A stretch of DNA of 64,000 nt from Ypsolopha sequella (lineage: Eukaryota; Arthropoda; Insecta; Lepidoptera; Ypsolophidae), in the NCBI GenBank assembly GCA_934047225.1, contig OW203990.1, positions 27,631,045-27,695,044 on the forward strand. Reading direction: 5' to 3'. The stretch's first letter is position 1, and the number at the start of each line of letters is the position of its first letter. Made by a program: the position numbers and the translations under genes. Below, piece after piece: positions 30,601-42,002 of this stretch. Below the pieces are notes generated by a model. That model saw nothing but the letters and a program-made list of their open reading frames with translations. It was not told the DNA's origin and ran no database searches.

Positions 30601-31300
30601 GATTCTCCTTACTCATGCTGGAAGATTGATTGAATAGGAATTCCCTACTATAAACAAACAGCCAAAGTTAGTTCATTCGGTTGTTGTCTTCATCGCTCAT
30701 TGATTTATTTATTATTTATTTATACAGCATTACAGATATATATCCATTGAACTGTATAATTAAGTTTTTACAAATACAAATAAAAACATTCACAAACATA
30801 ATAGTTTACACATGTTTGATATCAAGACTAAGTGACCAAAATACTAATGATTAATATATCAACTTTTGTTGACATTATAATTGAAGATACCGGTTCTTTG
30901 TATTTGATTTTGAGAATTAGGTACGACTACAAATATCTTATTTTTATATTAAACTTATTGATTATTATAACTGGAAAATTAATTAAGGTCTGTCTGTCTA
31001 CTACATAATATGTACGTCTTTTAATATTTGTTATTTATACATTGATGAATTATTAAATAAAAATAAACTTAAATACACCAGATGACTAAAAAAATAACAA
31101 GAATAATATTATTGGTTGATACAAAATAGTTAAACGACATTCAGCGGATTTTTAGCAAATACTTTTTTTTTTTTCCATATCTAACGGAATTGTTAAAATG
31201 GTCTGGAGACTTTAAATCTTGTAAAACGGTAACACTGATTAAACTTGTTACTTTGTAATGCTCTAGTGAACAAGACGGTGGTTTATTTTTATGTGAAAAT
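27645..31300. other. Gene-poor part of the Polinton with SINE copies
   Basis: No convincing gene over 3.6 kb. SINE remains occur at about 28175-28430, 28612-28740 and 29683-29835 (all plus orientation). A minus-strand frame at 28085-27900 (61 codons, includes SLPLLKSLFVEHFLPIKALENL) could be an exon of an unrecognised gene; a GTAAGT donor lies downstream near 27826. The rest is AT-rich sequence. Confidence 0.45.
29683..29835 (+). mobile_element. tRNA-derived SINE copy
   Basis: CCTCTGTGGTCTAGTGGTT (A-box region) and GCGGGTTCAAATCCCGTAGG (B-box region), then TGTTCGGTCTGCGTGCTTCGG body, also seen degraded at 28220. Not a real tRNA: no proper acceptor stem. Confidence 0.7.
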
Positions 31301-31304
31301 GTAT

Positions 31305-32110
31305 AGCGTAAGTTCATGTCCGGGAATGACACAAGGTTTTCCTTTGTGGGGACCCACTTTTGGTTAGCTAAAGCCTCAACCAGCTAGCGGGTGCTAGACG
31401 AGGATCCACTTTAAACTATCTAAAAGACCCCAGCCAACTAAGTTGAAGATCTTGAAATATGTGTCTAGTACTTTGAGTGACATGAACTCTTATTAAGACA
31501 GTATTGTTGTCTGAGTATATATTATTCTGATAAGCTAAAAAAAGGCCTCAACCAACCACCTCTACTGTGGAAGGGGATCCAACTTTTTTTAGCTTCAGTA
31601 ACCTATTCTCGGATGTGATACGTGCTTAATTAAATTTAAAAATGTTTGTGAGTATTGATAGAGTCAAGAAACTTATCTGACAATTAATAGCGTAAGTACA
31701 CGTCTTCGATTGACACAAGGTTTTCCTTTGTGGGGACCCACTTTTGGTTACCTAAAGCCTCAACCAGCTAGCGGGTGCTAGACGAGGATCCAGTTTAGAC
31801 TAGCTAAAAGACCTCAGCCAACAAAGTCGAAGATCATGAAATATGTGTCTTACTTCGAGTGACATGAACTTATTCTACTAATTTTCTCAAATTTATTAAG
31901 TCAGTATTGTTGTCTGAGTATAATTTTCTTTGGTAAGCTAGAAAAAGACCTCAACCAACCACCACTGCGGTGGAAGAGGATCCACTTTTTTTACAACTAA
32001 AGAAAAATTAAATTCTTAGATGTAATACGTACTTAATTAATTACCTCATATGATTAGTAGTTTGTGATTCAATTTCTATATAAACATCAATAGAGTCAAG
32101 AAACAGCTGG
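31305..32110. repeat. Two 400-bp tandem non-coding repeats with hairpins
   Basis: Unit 1 is about 31305-31685, unit 2 about 31690-32105. Each has GACACAAGGTTTTCCTTTGT, CCTCAACCAGCTAGCGGGTG, GACGAGGATCC, then CCTCAACCAACCACC and a second GGATCCA. Small stems are preserved (CTAGCGGGTGCTAG; CCAC...GTGG, with different loop bases in the two units). No ORF. The units lie just inside the right terminal region, where an origin, packaging signal or non-coding RNA could sit. Confidence 0.65.
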
Positions 32111-32203
32111 AGGTGAGTCATAATTAACGAGTAAGTTTTTTATTTTCTGTTGTGTTCTAAATCATATTTAGTTATCATCGATTAGATATTTTTTTTACAT
32201 CCT

Positions 32204-32860
32204 GTTCTGTTCTAAAGCTTTGTCGATTGAACATTCTAAAACAGGTTTCGTTTAAGGGTCGGTGTTCCGAGATTCGGGGTTATGACTTTTTAAGACAAAA
32301 CATGGTTCGGGGTTATGGCTTTTTTAAGATAGTAAAATATTAATTTCTGAACAAAATAAATACCACTTGTTACCTTACAAGATGAAGTGCAGGTTCATTA
32401 AAAAAATCACGGCAATAATGTATAGTAACTACAGATAAAAAAAAAAAAAAAACAGGAATTTCAAGAAAATCTATTGAATAGCATTACAGCGCTACGGGTG
32501 TAACCTGAACTTGAAAATCCTGTTTTTTTTTTTTTTTTCTGAAGTTACTATACATTAGTGCCAAGATTTTTTTTAATGAACCTGTACTTCATCTTGTAAG
32601 GTAACAAGTGGTATTTATTTAGTTCAGAAATTAATATTTTACTATCTTAAAAAAGCCATAACCCCGAACCCTGTTTTGCCCAATCTCGGAACTCCGACTC
32701 TTAAACAACTACACTTCACTCCGAGAGAGTGAAAGAGTTAGTTTTTAACGTGTTTTATCGTCATGGATTCTGTTCTAAAGCTTTGTCGATTGGACATTCT
32801 AAAACAGATTTTCGTTTAAACAACTTCACTTCACTCCGAGTGAGCGTAGCGGAGCGGAGC
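32204..32860. repeat. Extra copies of the Polinton terminal sequence
   Basis: Two partial copies of the outer terminal-repeat sequence lie inside the right repeat. One runs 32204-32255 and continues 32705-32727, split by a TTAA element. The other is 32752-32860. Both contain GCTTTGTCGATTG and the TTCACTTCACTCCGAG block also found at 33117-33240. Confidence 0.8.
32256..32700. mobile_element. TTAA-flanked foldback MITE inside the Polinton end
   Basis: A 445-bp long inverted repeat (arms of about 190 bp, including TTGTTACCTTACAAGATGAAG and its mirror; poly-A and poly-T near the loop) bordered by TTAA at 32252-32255 and 32701-32704. Removing it rebuilds the GTTTAAAC motif of the Polinton terminal sequence, which shows the insertion order. 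TTAA points to piggyBac-type mobilisation. Confidence 0.85.
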
Positions 32861-32870
32861 TATTTGTCCT

Positions 32871-33301
32871 AGGACAAATATTTTCAAGTTGCAGTGTTAA
32901 TGGTTGCTTCACAAACTCCATGTTCTTGTGAATAAATAAACGCTAAACATGCAATGACTATAAAAATTATCGACAGGTGTTTTTATTTTCCTACTGCGAT
33001 AGCGAGAGCTAATTTTAAATTAATTGTAAGATTTGTAAGGTTTGATTCTGCTGTCGTGCATTACGGAACGTACAACGCAGAGTTCTAGATATAACATGAT
33101 GAAAGAGTCGGTTTTATCGTCATGGATTCTGTTCTAAAGCTTTGTCGATTGGACATTCTAAAACAGATTTTCGTTTAAACAACTTCACTTCACTCCGAGT
33201 GAGCGTAGCGGAGCGGAGCGGAGCGGAGCGGAGCGGAGCTCGGAGTGAAGTGAAGGTGTTTAAACGAATGACTGTTTTAGAATGCCCAATCGACACCTAC
33301 T
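32871..33301. repeat. Polinton right terminal inverted repeat
   Basis: Reverse complement of 14174-14595 with a few indels, mainly one more pentamer in the hairpin apex. The outer palindrome spans about 33142-33296. It carries a copy of the ATPase start region without the rest of the gene. Confidence 0.95.
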
Positions 33302-33420
33302 CACGTTCTGTAAAATGTTGACCCAAAACTTGAAATATTGACACGTTCTGTAAAATGTTGACCCAAAACTTGAAATATTGACACGTTCTGTAAAATGTTG
33401 ACCCAAAACCAAGTATTGAA
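33302..33420 (+). repeat. 40-bp tandem repeat flanking the Polinton
   Basis: The unit CACGTTCTGTAAAATGTTGACCCAAAACTTGAAATATTGA occurs about three times (33302, 33342, 33382; sequence given in two parts: CACGTTCTGTAAAATGTTGA, CCCAAAACTTGAAATATTGA). The left flank of the element ends with the same unit (ACTTGAAATATTGACACGTT), so the Polinton landed inside this array. Confidence 0.85.
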
Positions 33421-35149
33421 TTAAAAATTAAATAAAAATATTTTCAGGGGGGCCTCATACATGAAAATGGAGCTGAAAAAAATCTTTTTTTTCTTACCCT
33501 AACATATGGGGTGTAATTGTCTAGAGCTCGTTGTATAGAGTATATATAATTATTTTATTCTTTTTCATTCTTCGAAAATAAAAAAATTTACGCTATCAAA
33601 GTTGTCATTTTTAGACCATTTTTGTGACGGGCTTCCTCAAAGACCAAAGTAGTTAGGAATTTGTAATTTCTGTACCTACTTTATTTATGAAAATGTATTA
33701 TATGATTTTTTTTTATTATATGACGTCTTATTCTGCCAAATATGACGTTACAATTCTCTTTTTAGATCACAAAGTTGTGTATTTTAAAATTTTCTCCTAT
33801 TTATTTAGTTTTATTAGTATAACTTAATAACGTTCCTTGATAAAAGTCCATTATTTATCGCCCCCAAAGTTATTCGAGGGACAGCTCTCAAACAGGCACA
33901 ACCAGTTGGCCCACTATGCTTAGGACTGGTTAAGCGATTAGTGTTGCCAAATTAGCAGCTCAATGTTTGTCGGTACGAATATCGACGGAAACCACATTGA
34001 AATAACGTTCATATCGGCGCGTAATGTATAATGGCTGTTACGACGCTCGCTGCGTCCTTGGATAGGGCGAAATAGGAGAAAATAATACTTTACACATGGA
34101 CGTGATTGTCAGAATGAATAATCCTATATTATGTTTATAGCTATCAAGTTTATCTATTACTCAAAGCATAAATTAATTAAATCAACCAAACCGCTTAGAA
34201 TCAGTAGGAAATTCAAGCCAAAAAACACCATTCGGTTGATTTATTTTTTTTCATATACAACGTGTAACAGAAAGGTGTAACCATATTTGAAGAGCTTATT
34301 CAGTCAATGGTATAGAACAACTTTTACTATGGAGCCAAACCTGAAATCTCAAAAAAAAATCTGCCCTTCCATACGTTTCAGCCGAGCGGCATTGCATTTT
34401 TCTACGAAAAAGTTATTTTTTTTTCGTGATACAGGGTTTGTTCCATAGTATAAGTTGTTCTATACCATTGACTGAATAAGCTCTTCAAATATGGTTACAC
34501 CTTTCTGTTACACGTTGTATATGTATAACATAGGTTTTTAAAATTGTTCAAACAATAAAGCCGATTCTGAAGGCTTTAATTTTAGTTTTAGTGCTGTCAA
34601 AACTAAATTTTCTTCAATGCAAAATAGTCCTTAAGAGTTAGTATTAGAAGCTAAATTTCTTTGGAAAATTTTAAGCTTTGACAGCACTAAAACTAAAATT
34701 AAAGCCTTTAGAATTGGCTACAATGTAGGTATTTATAAAACAGTTTTTGATATTGTAATTACTTTACATTGTCGTTTGGGAGAAGAATGTAGATAAACAT
34801 AACTTTGCACGTGTTTCACAAACTTGTTCTACGCGCACAAACATAATAAAATTATCAAATACAAACAAACAATAACAATGTTGAAGATAATATTTCGAGA
34901 GCGGTATGTGATGTGTGACGTCACTTTGTTTGGAAGCAGCTGGTTAACGAGTTGATTATTGTTTTGTGTATGTGTTATAAAGATCAAGTTGAGAGTATTT
35001 GGGCCAACGCAATAACACGACACATCTGCGCAAGAGCACCATGACTCGATCCCAGTATGATTAAATAATGTAAATGATAGAATTTACATTATTTCGATAA
35101 ATCTACGATAAAGACAAGGAAGTAAAACAGGTAAAAAAAAATCTGTGGG
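33421..35149. repeat. Intronic DNA with two foldback MITEs
   Basis: 34252-34523 is a palindrome with ends CATATACAACGTGTAACAGA and its mirror. 34564-34715 is a second one (AAGGCTTTAATTTTAGTTTT arms). No gene seen elsewhere. Confidence 0.7.
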
Positions 35150-35770
35150 TTTTCTATTTACGCGCGATGGAAAGTGTGTCGGCGATATTGAAAGAAGAGT
35201 GAATATGGGAAATTAAGTGAACGGAGCTCTGCACTCCTTTGTGGGCAGCCAAAATGTGACTGCAAAGGCACGATTGGCGGTTCATAATGGAGTGTTAGCT
35301 CCTACACTTATGTGTGGTAGTAAATGTTGGGTATGGCAAGATAAACATCAGATTAGAGTGAATGCAGTGGAAATGCATTCCTTACGTGGTAGGTATGTGT
35401 GGTTTAACATTGAATGACAGAGTGAAAATATCAACATACAGGATTGTTGCGGTCTGAAAGAAGTTGTAGTGACTAGAATAGAAAAAGGAATGCTTCGGTG
35501 GCTTGGACATGGACATGTAGAGAGGATGAATGAAAGTAGAGTGACGAAAGAAATTTATGGTGCGCAAGAAGGACGTATACGGACCAAATTGGTGACATAC
35601 TGAAGAAAGGCAATGTCAAAAGTACCCGGAATAGAAGAGCTTCTATGACTAGATTGATGGATAAAGAAGAGGTGAAAGAGGTGTGTCAGGATCGTTGCCG
35701 ATGGAAATCTGTAGTATGAAGTATGGGTATGGCTGGGTATGTATACTACGCGACAGACGGACGACTTCAT
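35150..35770 (+). pseudogene. Broken LINE reverse-transcriptase fragment
   Basis: C-terminal part of a lepidopteran endonuclease-reverse-transcriptase: FTRDGKCVGDIERRVNMGN, stop, then KARLAVHNGVLAPTLMCGSK, MLRWLGH, SRVTKEIYGAQEGR, TRLMDKEEVKEVCQDRCRWK. There are several stops and frameshifts; the catalytic core is missing. Confidence 0.75.
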
Positions 35771-38566
35771 ACTGACATGTTTGTATATGTACTCGACCGG
35801 CACTCCCGCCATAATATGTCGCGTACTATAGAAGAGTACTCTATACTCAAAGTGTACTTATACTAACACTTAGAGGAACGATACAAAAATAAGAAATATG
35901 AAAAAGGCCAAAAGTTTTATATTTTACCTATCTGCTTGCAATATCAGATCTTTACATATGAAATTGCCGTTTTCTATAGAGAATTTGAAGGAAACTCAAT
36001 TTTTAGTACTAACATTTTTGCATTTTTTTTAGGAATGACAAATTCAAATTATGTACTTTCTTATGTGTATGAATGAAACAACATTAAGCTAAAAGAACAT
36101 TAATTTAATTTTTGAAAAAAGTCAGCTGTAAAAAATTATATTATGGAAATGTATAGGATTTAAGACAACATTTTTTATAATCAAACTGAAAATAAAAACA
36201 AAATTTAATAGGTAGATGTAAAACCTTGAAATCGCTATTGAATCACAGGAATTATGAACTCATTAATCTGTAAAAAAAATCGGCAATTTCATATGTACAG
36301 AACTATTATTTTTAAACTACCGTTTTGTTCAAAACTATAGACAAAGACCAAACATTTTTTATTTTTTTATCTCCTTGCAATATATTTTTAAACCACCGCT
36401 TTGTTCAAAACTATAATTTTTATATTTTATTCAATAATTAATGTAAATTTTTATTTGACCATAAAAGCTTACAAAACATCATAACAAACTATCCTATTAA
36501 AACTATCCTATAAATAAAATAAAGCTATCTGCTAAAGAAAAAAAATAAAAGAACTCAAAAATATAAAAAATAATAATTAATTGATGTCCACTAAAGTACT
36601 TACAACTTTTTTGTTTCAATTTATCTTGTCCAAAAAGTTTACAACATTACGCTCACAAGCGCCTCTAGCGCCGATTTGAGGCGTTAAAATTCGCTTACGG
36701 GAAGCTCGGAGGAAATCTCAATTTCTGACCGCTGCGAGCTGGACTAGAAAGAAACAAAAGCTCATACCCTTAAACCTCGGACTGAAAATATACAGGCTTT
36801 ATTTTTACAACTAGCAGTCTCTACAAAATACTACTATTGTAGAACCAACCCTGAAGTCGCGAAAGAACTCAGCTTTTCTACCAGAATGTACCGATTAGTA
36901 TGACTTTGTTTTCGGGATTTCAGGGTTGGCGCGTCCATACAAGTCGTTACCAAATTTCTATTTTTCAACTACAGAAAATCAATCCAGTATAATAAATAAG
37001 AAGCGTATGTCTTTTCTAACGCACCTATTATATGTAGCTCAATTTTTTCTTGTTATAAACTAGTTTCGACAATTAGAGTATTTCCTGCACACCGAAATAA
37101 ATAAATCAAATTTTGCGCTTGTTTCTTATTGCATAGCATTTGCTAGTAGTAATTTATTAGCTCATACTGTAGATAGTAGATACAATGTAACATGAACCGA
37201 CTGATCTTGATCTACCCCAACACCAACACTGTATTTATATGTGTCGTCGGCACATTGTAGAATTAGGCATATCATGATCTGCCTGGGCATATCATATTTC
37301 TGTTGAAATTAGGGGGTCGCCACGCTCCGCTCTTCTTCGCTCGCTCGGTTCCCGAAATTTATTTACATGTAAAGCTAACACGCTCCTGTTCGCTCCGCTC
37401 GTCATCGTACAGTGGAGACCACATCAAGCTATACACTTGCAGTACGACATTAGCCCCTACAGAGAAGAATATAAGATAGGTACAAAGTCCAATGTAAGAC
37501 ACATTGATGCGTGGGTCTCCCGCGTAATTCTCATTTTCATCAACATCAACTTGAGATTGAAATTTGACTAGCGTGCGACGACGCCCGCCTAACATGCCAT
37601 CTCTTTTGCACGCGTTGAATTTCGCATGCATTTGCTTGAAGTTGATACAAATGAGAATTACGCGGTAGAGCCCGCGGTCTCCACAGTACCTATTTTTGAC
37701 TTTTAATGAAAGATTTTTGATTTCATACTTTACGATCTACCCAAATCTGTGATTTGCCCACTACATGTATGTATACCCTCGCCATAAAGAGGAGTAAATA
37801 AGATGGATTCTATTGCATTTTGCTTTACTCATATAACTCTGTCCCTTTCATGGCGAGAGTTTACTGCGGCCATAAACGTTTATGAAAACCGTTATCAACT
37901 AATAGTCAATAATTGTTGTGAATTGTTGATAAGCAGAAAATGTTAATGTAATTACCAGTAAAATAAGGGTAACTTTGTTGTCAAGAACAAATGAAATCGG
38001 CCAAGTGCAAGTCGGGCCTCGCTCTATTAGGGTTCTCTACATGTGACCAGCCGACATTTTTTTTTGTTTCTTTTAGTCGCATCTTAGGAACTACATTATG
38101 AATCGTCGTTTTCAATATTTGTTATTAAAATATAGTAAATATGGTACATAATACACAGAATTCTAAATAAGATAGGCCCTGACCTGGTGTAGCAAAAATG
38201 GTTTTTTGTTACACTTCAGGTCCCTATTTTTTTCATTCTTGGGGTTAAAAGACTAAAAGTATATTTTTACTTTAGGCAATGACATCGCACATGCCAGGAA
38301 AAGAAAAAACAATCGGCTCCTTTTTCTATATTATTATCCTGTATTATTTTATTCTATTAAAAATTGAATAATAAAATGAAAATTTTAATTCAATGTTCGA
38401 TATGGAGTCAACATTCTACACAAATTGTTCAAATTTCAGGTCTGCAACTCATTCAGTCTGTGACCTAAAGACCCGTGACAAAATGTGGGCTCCATTTTAC
38501 CCTTAGGATGTGAAACACTAAATACACATAATTACAATCCGTATTTACTTAAGTTCGTTCAATTAA
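35771..38566. other. Intronic DNA, dispersed-repeat fragments
   Basis: No gene seen. Features: a diverged direct repeat around 36310 and 36400 (TTTGTTCAAAACTATA); a short foldback at about 37778-37860 (CTCGCCATAAAGAGG / CCCTTTCATGGCGAG); and a relative of the GGCCAAGTGCAAGTCGG family at 37998-38540. Confidence 0.4.
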
Positions 38567-38964
38567 GAGGCTATGTGAATTTTATTTTTGTCACTGTCAC
38601 TCCAAAAGAAAAATCGCGCAGTGCGAGAGGGCGGATTAAGTTGGTTTTATATTTTAATTAAAAAAACTGAAATAGCTAGCAAAATTTCAAATATCAAATC
38701 TCTAGATATCGTTAAAACACACCTAATAAAATATGTTTGACATCTGTATATGGTTTCTATTCGTCAAACGAGGAGAAAAAGTATGTTTGAAGACCTCATT
38801 TCCACATTTATTTCTATCAAGGAAAATTTATCAAAACATGTTTTCAAATTTCAAAACCCTAGATTATATAGTCAGAATGCATATACCAGAAACTGATTAT
38901 AATTTTCCGTGTATTTAATTGAATACACAGAAAAGAACCACCCGTATTTTTTTCGCATATCGCC
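38567..38964. mobile_element. TTAA-flanked MITE, copy 2
   Basis: Same family as 5868-6283, bordered by TTAA at 38563-38566 and 38965-38968; slightly shorter through internal deletion (no GGGCAAAAGGG segment). Confidence 0.85.
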
Positions 38965-39059
38965 TTAAATTGGCATACGTACAATACGACATGTCAACTT
39001 TGGATTTAATTCTTTTTCGTTTTTATGAAATTTTTTTTTTGATAGAGACCATATACTAA

Positions 39060-39350
39060 CAAACTTATTCAAACGTATTCAAACTTACTTCAAACTGAAT
39101 TCAAACTTTCTTCAAACTCAATTCAAACTTACTTCAAACTCAATTCAAACTTACTTCAAACTCAATTCAAACTTACTTCAAACTCAATTCAAACTTATTT
39201 CAAACTCAATTCAAACTTTCTTCAAACTCAATTCAAACTTATTTCAAACTCAATTCAAACTTTCTTCAAACTCAATTCAAACTTACTTCAAACTCAATTC
39301 AAACTTACTTCAAACTCAATTCAAACTTACTTCAAACTCAATTAAAACAT
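39060..39350. repeat. 22-bp minisatellite
   Basis: About 13 units of TTCAAACTTACTTCAAACTC plus AA, with small variants (TTTCTTC, TTATTTC). Each unit is itself two similar 11-bp halves (TTCAAACT). Confidence 0.9.
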
Positions 39351-40773
39351 ACTTGCCGAATAGCGCTCAGTCCTATCAGATGTTGGACAACAGGAATCAG
39401 AAAATCTACAGACAGATAATATAATGTATCTGATATAAAAGTCACTGAGGGCAAACTGATATGGTGACGTGCTTGGCTTTGTTAGCTGTTCTCCAACGAG
39501 TTCTTTTCAATAACAACTTTAGCCGCAATTTTTTTTAAATAGGGCCGTAATTCATTAAGATTTGTGATCAATATAACCACTACAAACCCTAAAGTGATCG
39601 GGAGTGGAGCCTTTGTAAACTCGCAGCCCGCAAGCGTCCCACCGACTCCAATAGGTGCAAGTGTTATTACAAAACTACAATTATATAAAAATAATTTGTA
39701 CCTAAATGAACACTCTACTTTGGTTCACATGAAATTTTTAGCTTATATCCTTATTTTTAGCGTCCTGTCTTTTTCTTTCTTTATCGAGAAGACAAGGACA
39801 GAACGCTTAAATTAATTTTAGTCCTGTCAAATAAGTTAAGATGTGCTTCACCGAATCGGTACCTTTGTCTGAAGCCACAGACATCTGTGGTGCATTAGTT
39901 TTCCTTTGGTTTGCAGCGCTTCTGGTTCTCATCAAAATTATTTTGTGTCAAAACATTTTTTTTAAATAATATCGTTTTTGGCAGGTTCAAAGGCCAGGTC
40001 ACGTATCTGACTAACCTAAAACAATATTATCTTTTTCTGGCCACGTGAGTACGGAAAGCCGCGTTTCTGGCCGACAATTTATTCTGCTGAGTGATCTAAC
40101 CCAATGCCTAGGCCAGATCAAATTTATTTTGACCTATAAACGCTAAAGTTCGAGATGCGTTTCTAAATAAAATGATTTTTTCGGTCTGTTATTTCCTGGC
40201 TAATTTTATTTGGAAGCAGTAGGCTGATCAATCAATCGCTTCTATCTTCTATTTGTTTAAGGTGGGCCATCTCGCTCAGCTGCCATATAAATGCTTTAGG
40301 TGTTTTCGACGTCCTGATGGCTTTGATCTCAATATCTTTGCATGCATCTTTATATATGTTTCCCTTCCCCCACACCACACTCCGACTCATCTCTCATCAA
40401 GAGGTGCAGGATGGCGAGATATTACAAAAGCGCCGAATTTGTGAAATGGTTTCAGGTAATAACTGTTTTCCATGAAACGGTAACTATTTATTTATATAAA
40501 AATAAACGTTTGACGTGTAAAAAGTGTATTATATATACCTGCTTTGCAAAATAAACTATTTTAATTTGAATTTGACGTACATTATTGTAGCGCGCTCTGA
40601 GCCGTGGCTGTTACGACAACCGAAATATCACGCACGCACGAAAAGCTGCGCTTTTATCTTCGATCAATTGTTGATCCTCGGCTTCTGTTTGAGATAAAAA
40701 CACGATTTGTTAAAGCTAGCTATACTTTATTTATACTTGCCATTGTCGGCACTTGGTGAAACATCATCATAAT
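39351..40773. other. Intronic DNA without recognised genes
   Basis: Open frames near 39564, 40253 and 40342 are short, low in coding character and unrelated to known domains. Confidence 0.4.
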
Positions 40774-41219
40774 CTTAATAAAAACACTTGTATACTGTTT
40801 CACAATATCACTATTTTATTAATCCAACCGGTTTCGCCTTACGGCATTATCAAGGAATTGTTAAATATAATAAATGTACAAAACAACTATACACTCCCTT
40901 TATTGTTTATTTATTATATTTAACAGTTCCTTGACAATGCCGTAGAGCGAAACCGGTTGGATTAATAAAAGAGTGATATTGTGAAACAGTACAAGTGTTT
41001 TTATCAAGACTAGCTATACTTCACTCTAGATAAGATTAGAAAGATTTTGGTTTTAAAAGGTAATACCTTATATAAACCAAAATAAAAATGCTGTACTCCT
41101 TTGTCTGCTCCATACAAACAGGTACAGCCTTTTAATATTGGTTTATATACAGTTTATTAAATTATATTACCTTTTAAAAACCAAAATCTTTGTAATATTA
41201 TCTGGAATGAAGTATATAT
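40774..41219. repeat. Two adjacent foldback elements
   Basis: 40774-41009 has arms with TTAATCCAACCGGTTTCGCC and its mirror. 41014-41219 has arms with TTTTGGTTTTAAAAGGTAAT-like and its mirror. Confidence 0.8.
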
Positions 41220-41365
41220 AACATTTAAACAAATTTTATAAAGAAACAACCAACTAAATCCTGATATCGATACTCGAGAGAAAATCGATATATCGACTAA
41301 AATTAATAAAATAGAGGTTTACAAAAGATTTTATTTACAGCAAATATATATATAAATATAAATAT

Positions 41366-42002
41366 ATACCAAGGTGGTAGAGCTGATGCCGGGCTCAACT
41401 GTGGAGGTACCACCATCTTACTTGGAGACCCCCTCGAAGTTATTCGGGGGAGAGTAAGAGGACAGCTCACCAGTGGCGTGCACAGAACTTTTTGCTGGAA
41501 AAGCAAGCAATTGGTCAAGAACAACAATAAAATAAATATGAAAAAATTTAAATATCATTTTGAAAAAAAACGCCCTGACGCCAGGGTGGACAATGTCTAC
41601 CCTAGAGTAAAATTTCCTATACAAACTTTTTTTTTTCAAAGTGATATTTAAATTTTTTTATATTTTTTTTATTTTTATTCTTGACCAATTGCTTGCTTTT
41701 CCAGCAAAAAGTTCTGTGCACGCCACTGCAGCTCACAGGCAAAAAACCAGGAGGCTCACTATGCCTGGGACCGATGGATGGCGGTATATCCATCCCTAAT
41801 AGGCGGGCCTTGTATGGAACAGACTGGTGACGGGCAGCGGCGTCACTGGTGTGAGGGTTCCGGCACCGCGCTCACCAACCCGCCTGCCCAACGTGTGTGA
41901 GTATGGGCAATTCTTCCAGGATGACCGCCGGAAGTGGCAAAGTCCTGGAAAGGCTTACGTCCAGCAGTGGACGAACTAGGCTGATGGATGGATGGATGGA
42001 TG
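41366..42002 (+). mobile_element. LINE 3' fragment, copy 1, split by a hAT MITE
   Basis: GGTGGTAGAGCTGATGCC through CTGGGACCGATGGATGGCGG to AACTAGGCTGATGGATGGATG; the same fragment without the MITE is at 47015-47345, and a piece in reverse at 56063-56110. The TGGA-type 3' tail suggests non-LTR retrotransposition. Confidence 0.7.
41471..41728. mobile_element. hAT MITE, 258 bp
   Basis: Starts CAGTGGCGTGCACAGAACTT and ends with the exact complement; inverted ends of about 50 bp. Perfect 8-bp duplication CAGCTCAC at 41463-41470 and 41729-41736. The empty site is visible in the sister LINE copy near 47088. Confidence 0.95.

Larger units (their letters stand above)
14174..33301. mobile_element. 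Maverick/Polinton element, structurally complete (19.1 kb)
   Basis: Boundaries are exact: the 6-bp duplication CACGTT (14168-14173 and 33302-33307), AGTAGGTGTCGATTGGG at the left end and its complement at the right, and terminal repeats of about 422 and 431 bp. Termini starting with AG, 6-bp TSDs, 15-20 kb size and the gene set (PolB, DDE integrase, FtsK/HerA-type ATPase, adenain-like protease, capsid-type proteins) define the Polinton class. Plus-strand genes occupy 14545-21257 and minus-strand genes 27640-21782, converging near 21.5 kb. Damage is limited: an in-frame nonsense codon in one gene and a missing ATG for the protease. ATPase, integrase, capsid-type and polymerase frames are open. 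The right 5 kb is gene-poor and invaded by SINEs and a foldback element. Confidence 0.97.

Noticed and set aside
31141..31332. 63-codon minus-strand ORF near the Polinton right end
   Set aside because: No domain, ends in a poly-lysine run from a poly-A tract, and no splice or overlap evidence; left unannotated.
37778..37860. Short foldback as a microRNA precursor
   Set aside because: The stem is imperfect and short, and similar dispersed sequences are common in moth repeats; small RNA data would be needed.
39564..40554. Short open frames in intron 1
   Set aside because: Length and composition are what chance gives in AT-rich DNA; no motif, no partner exons.
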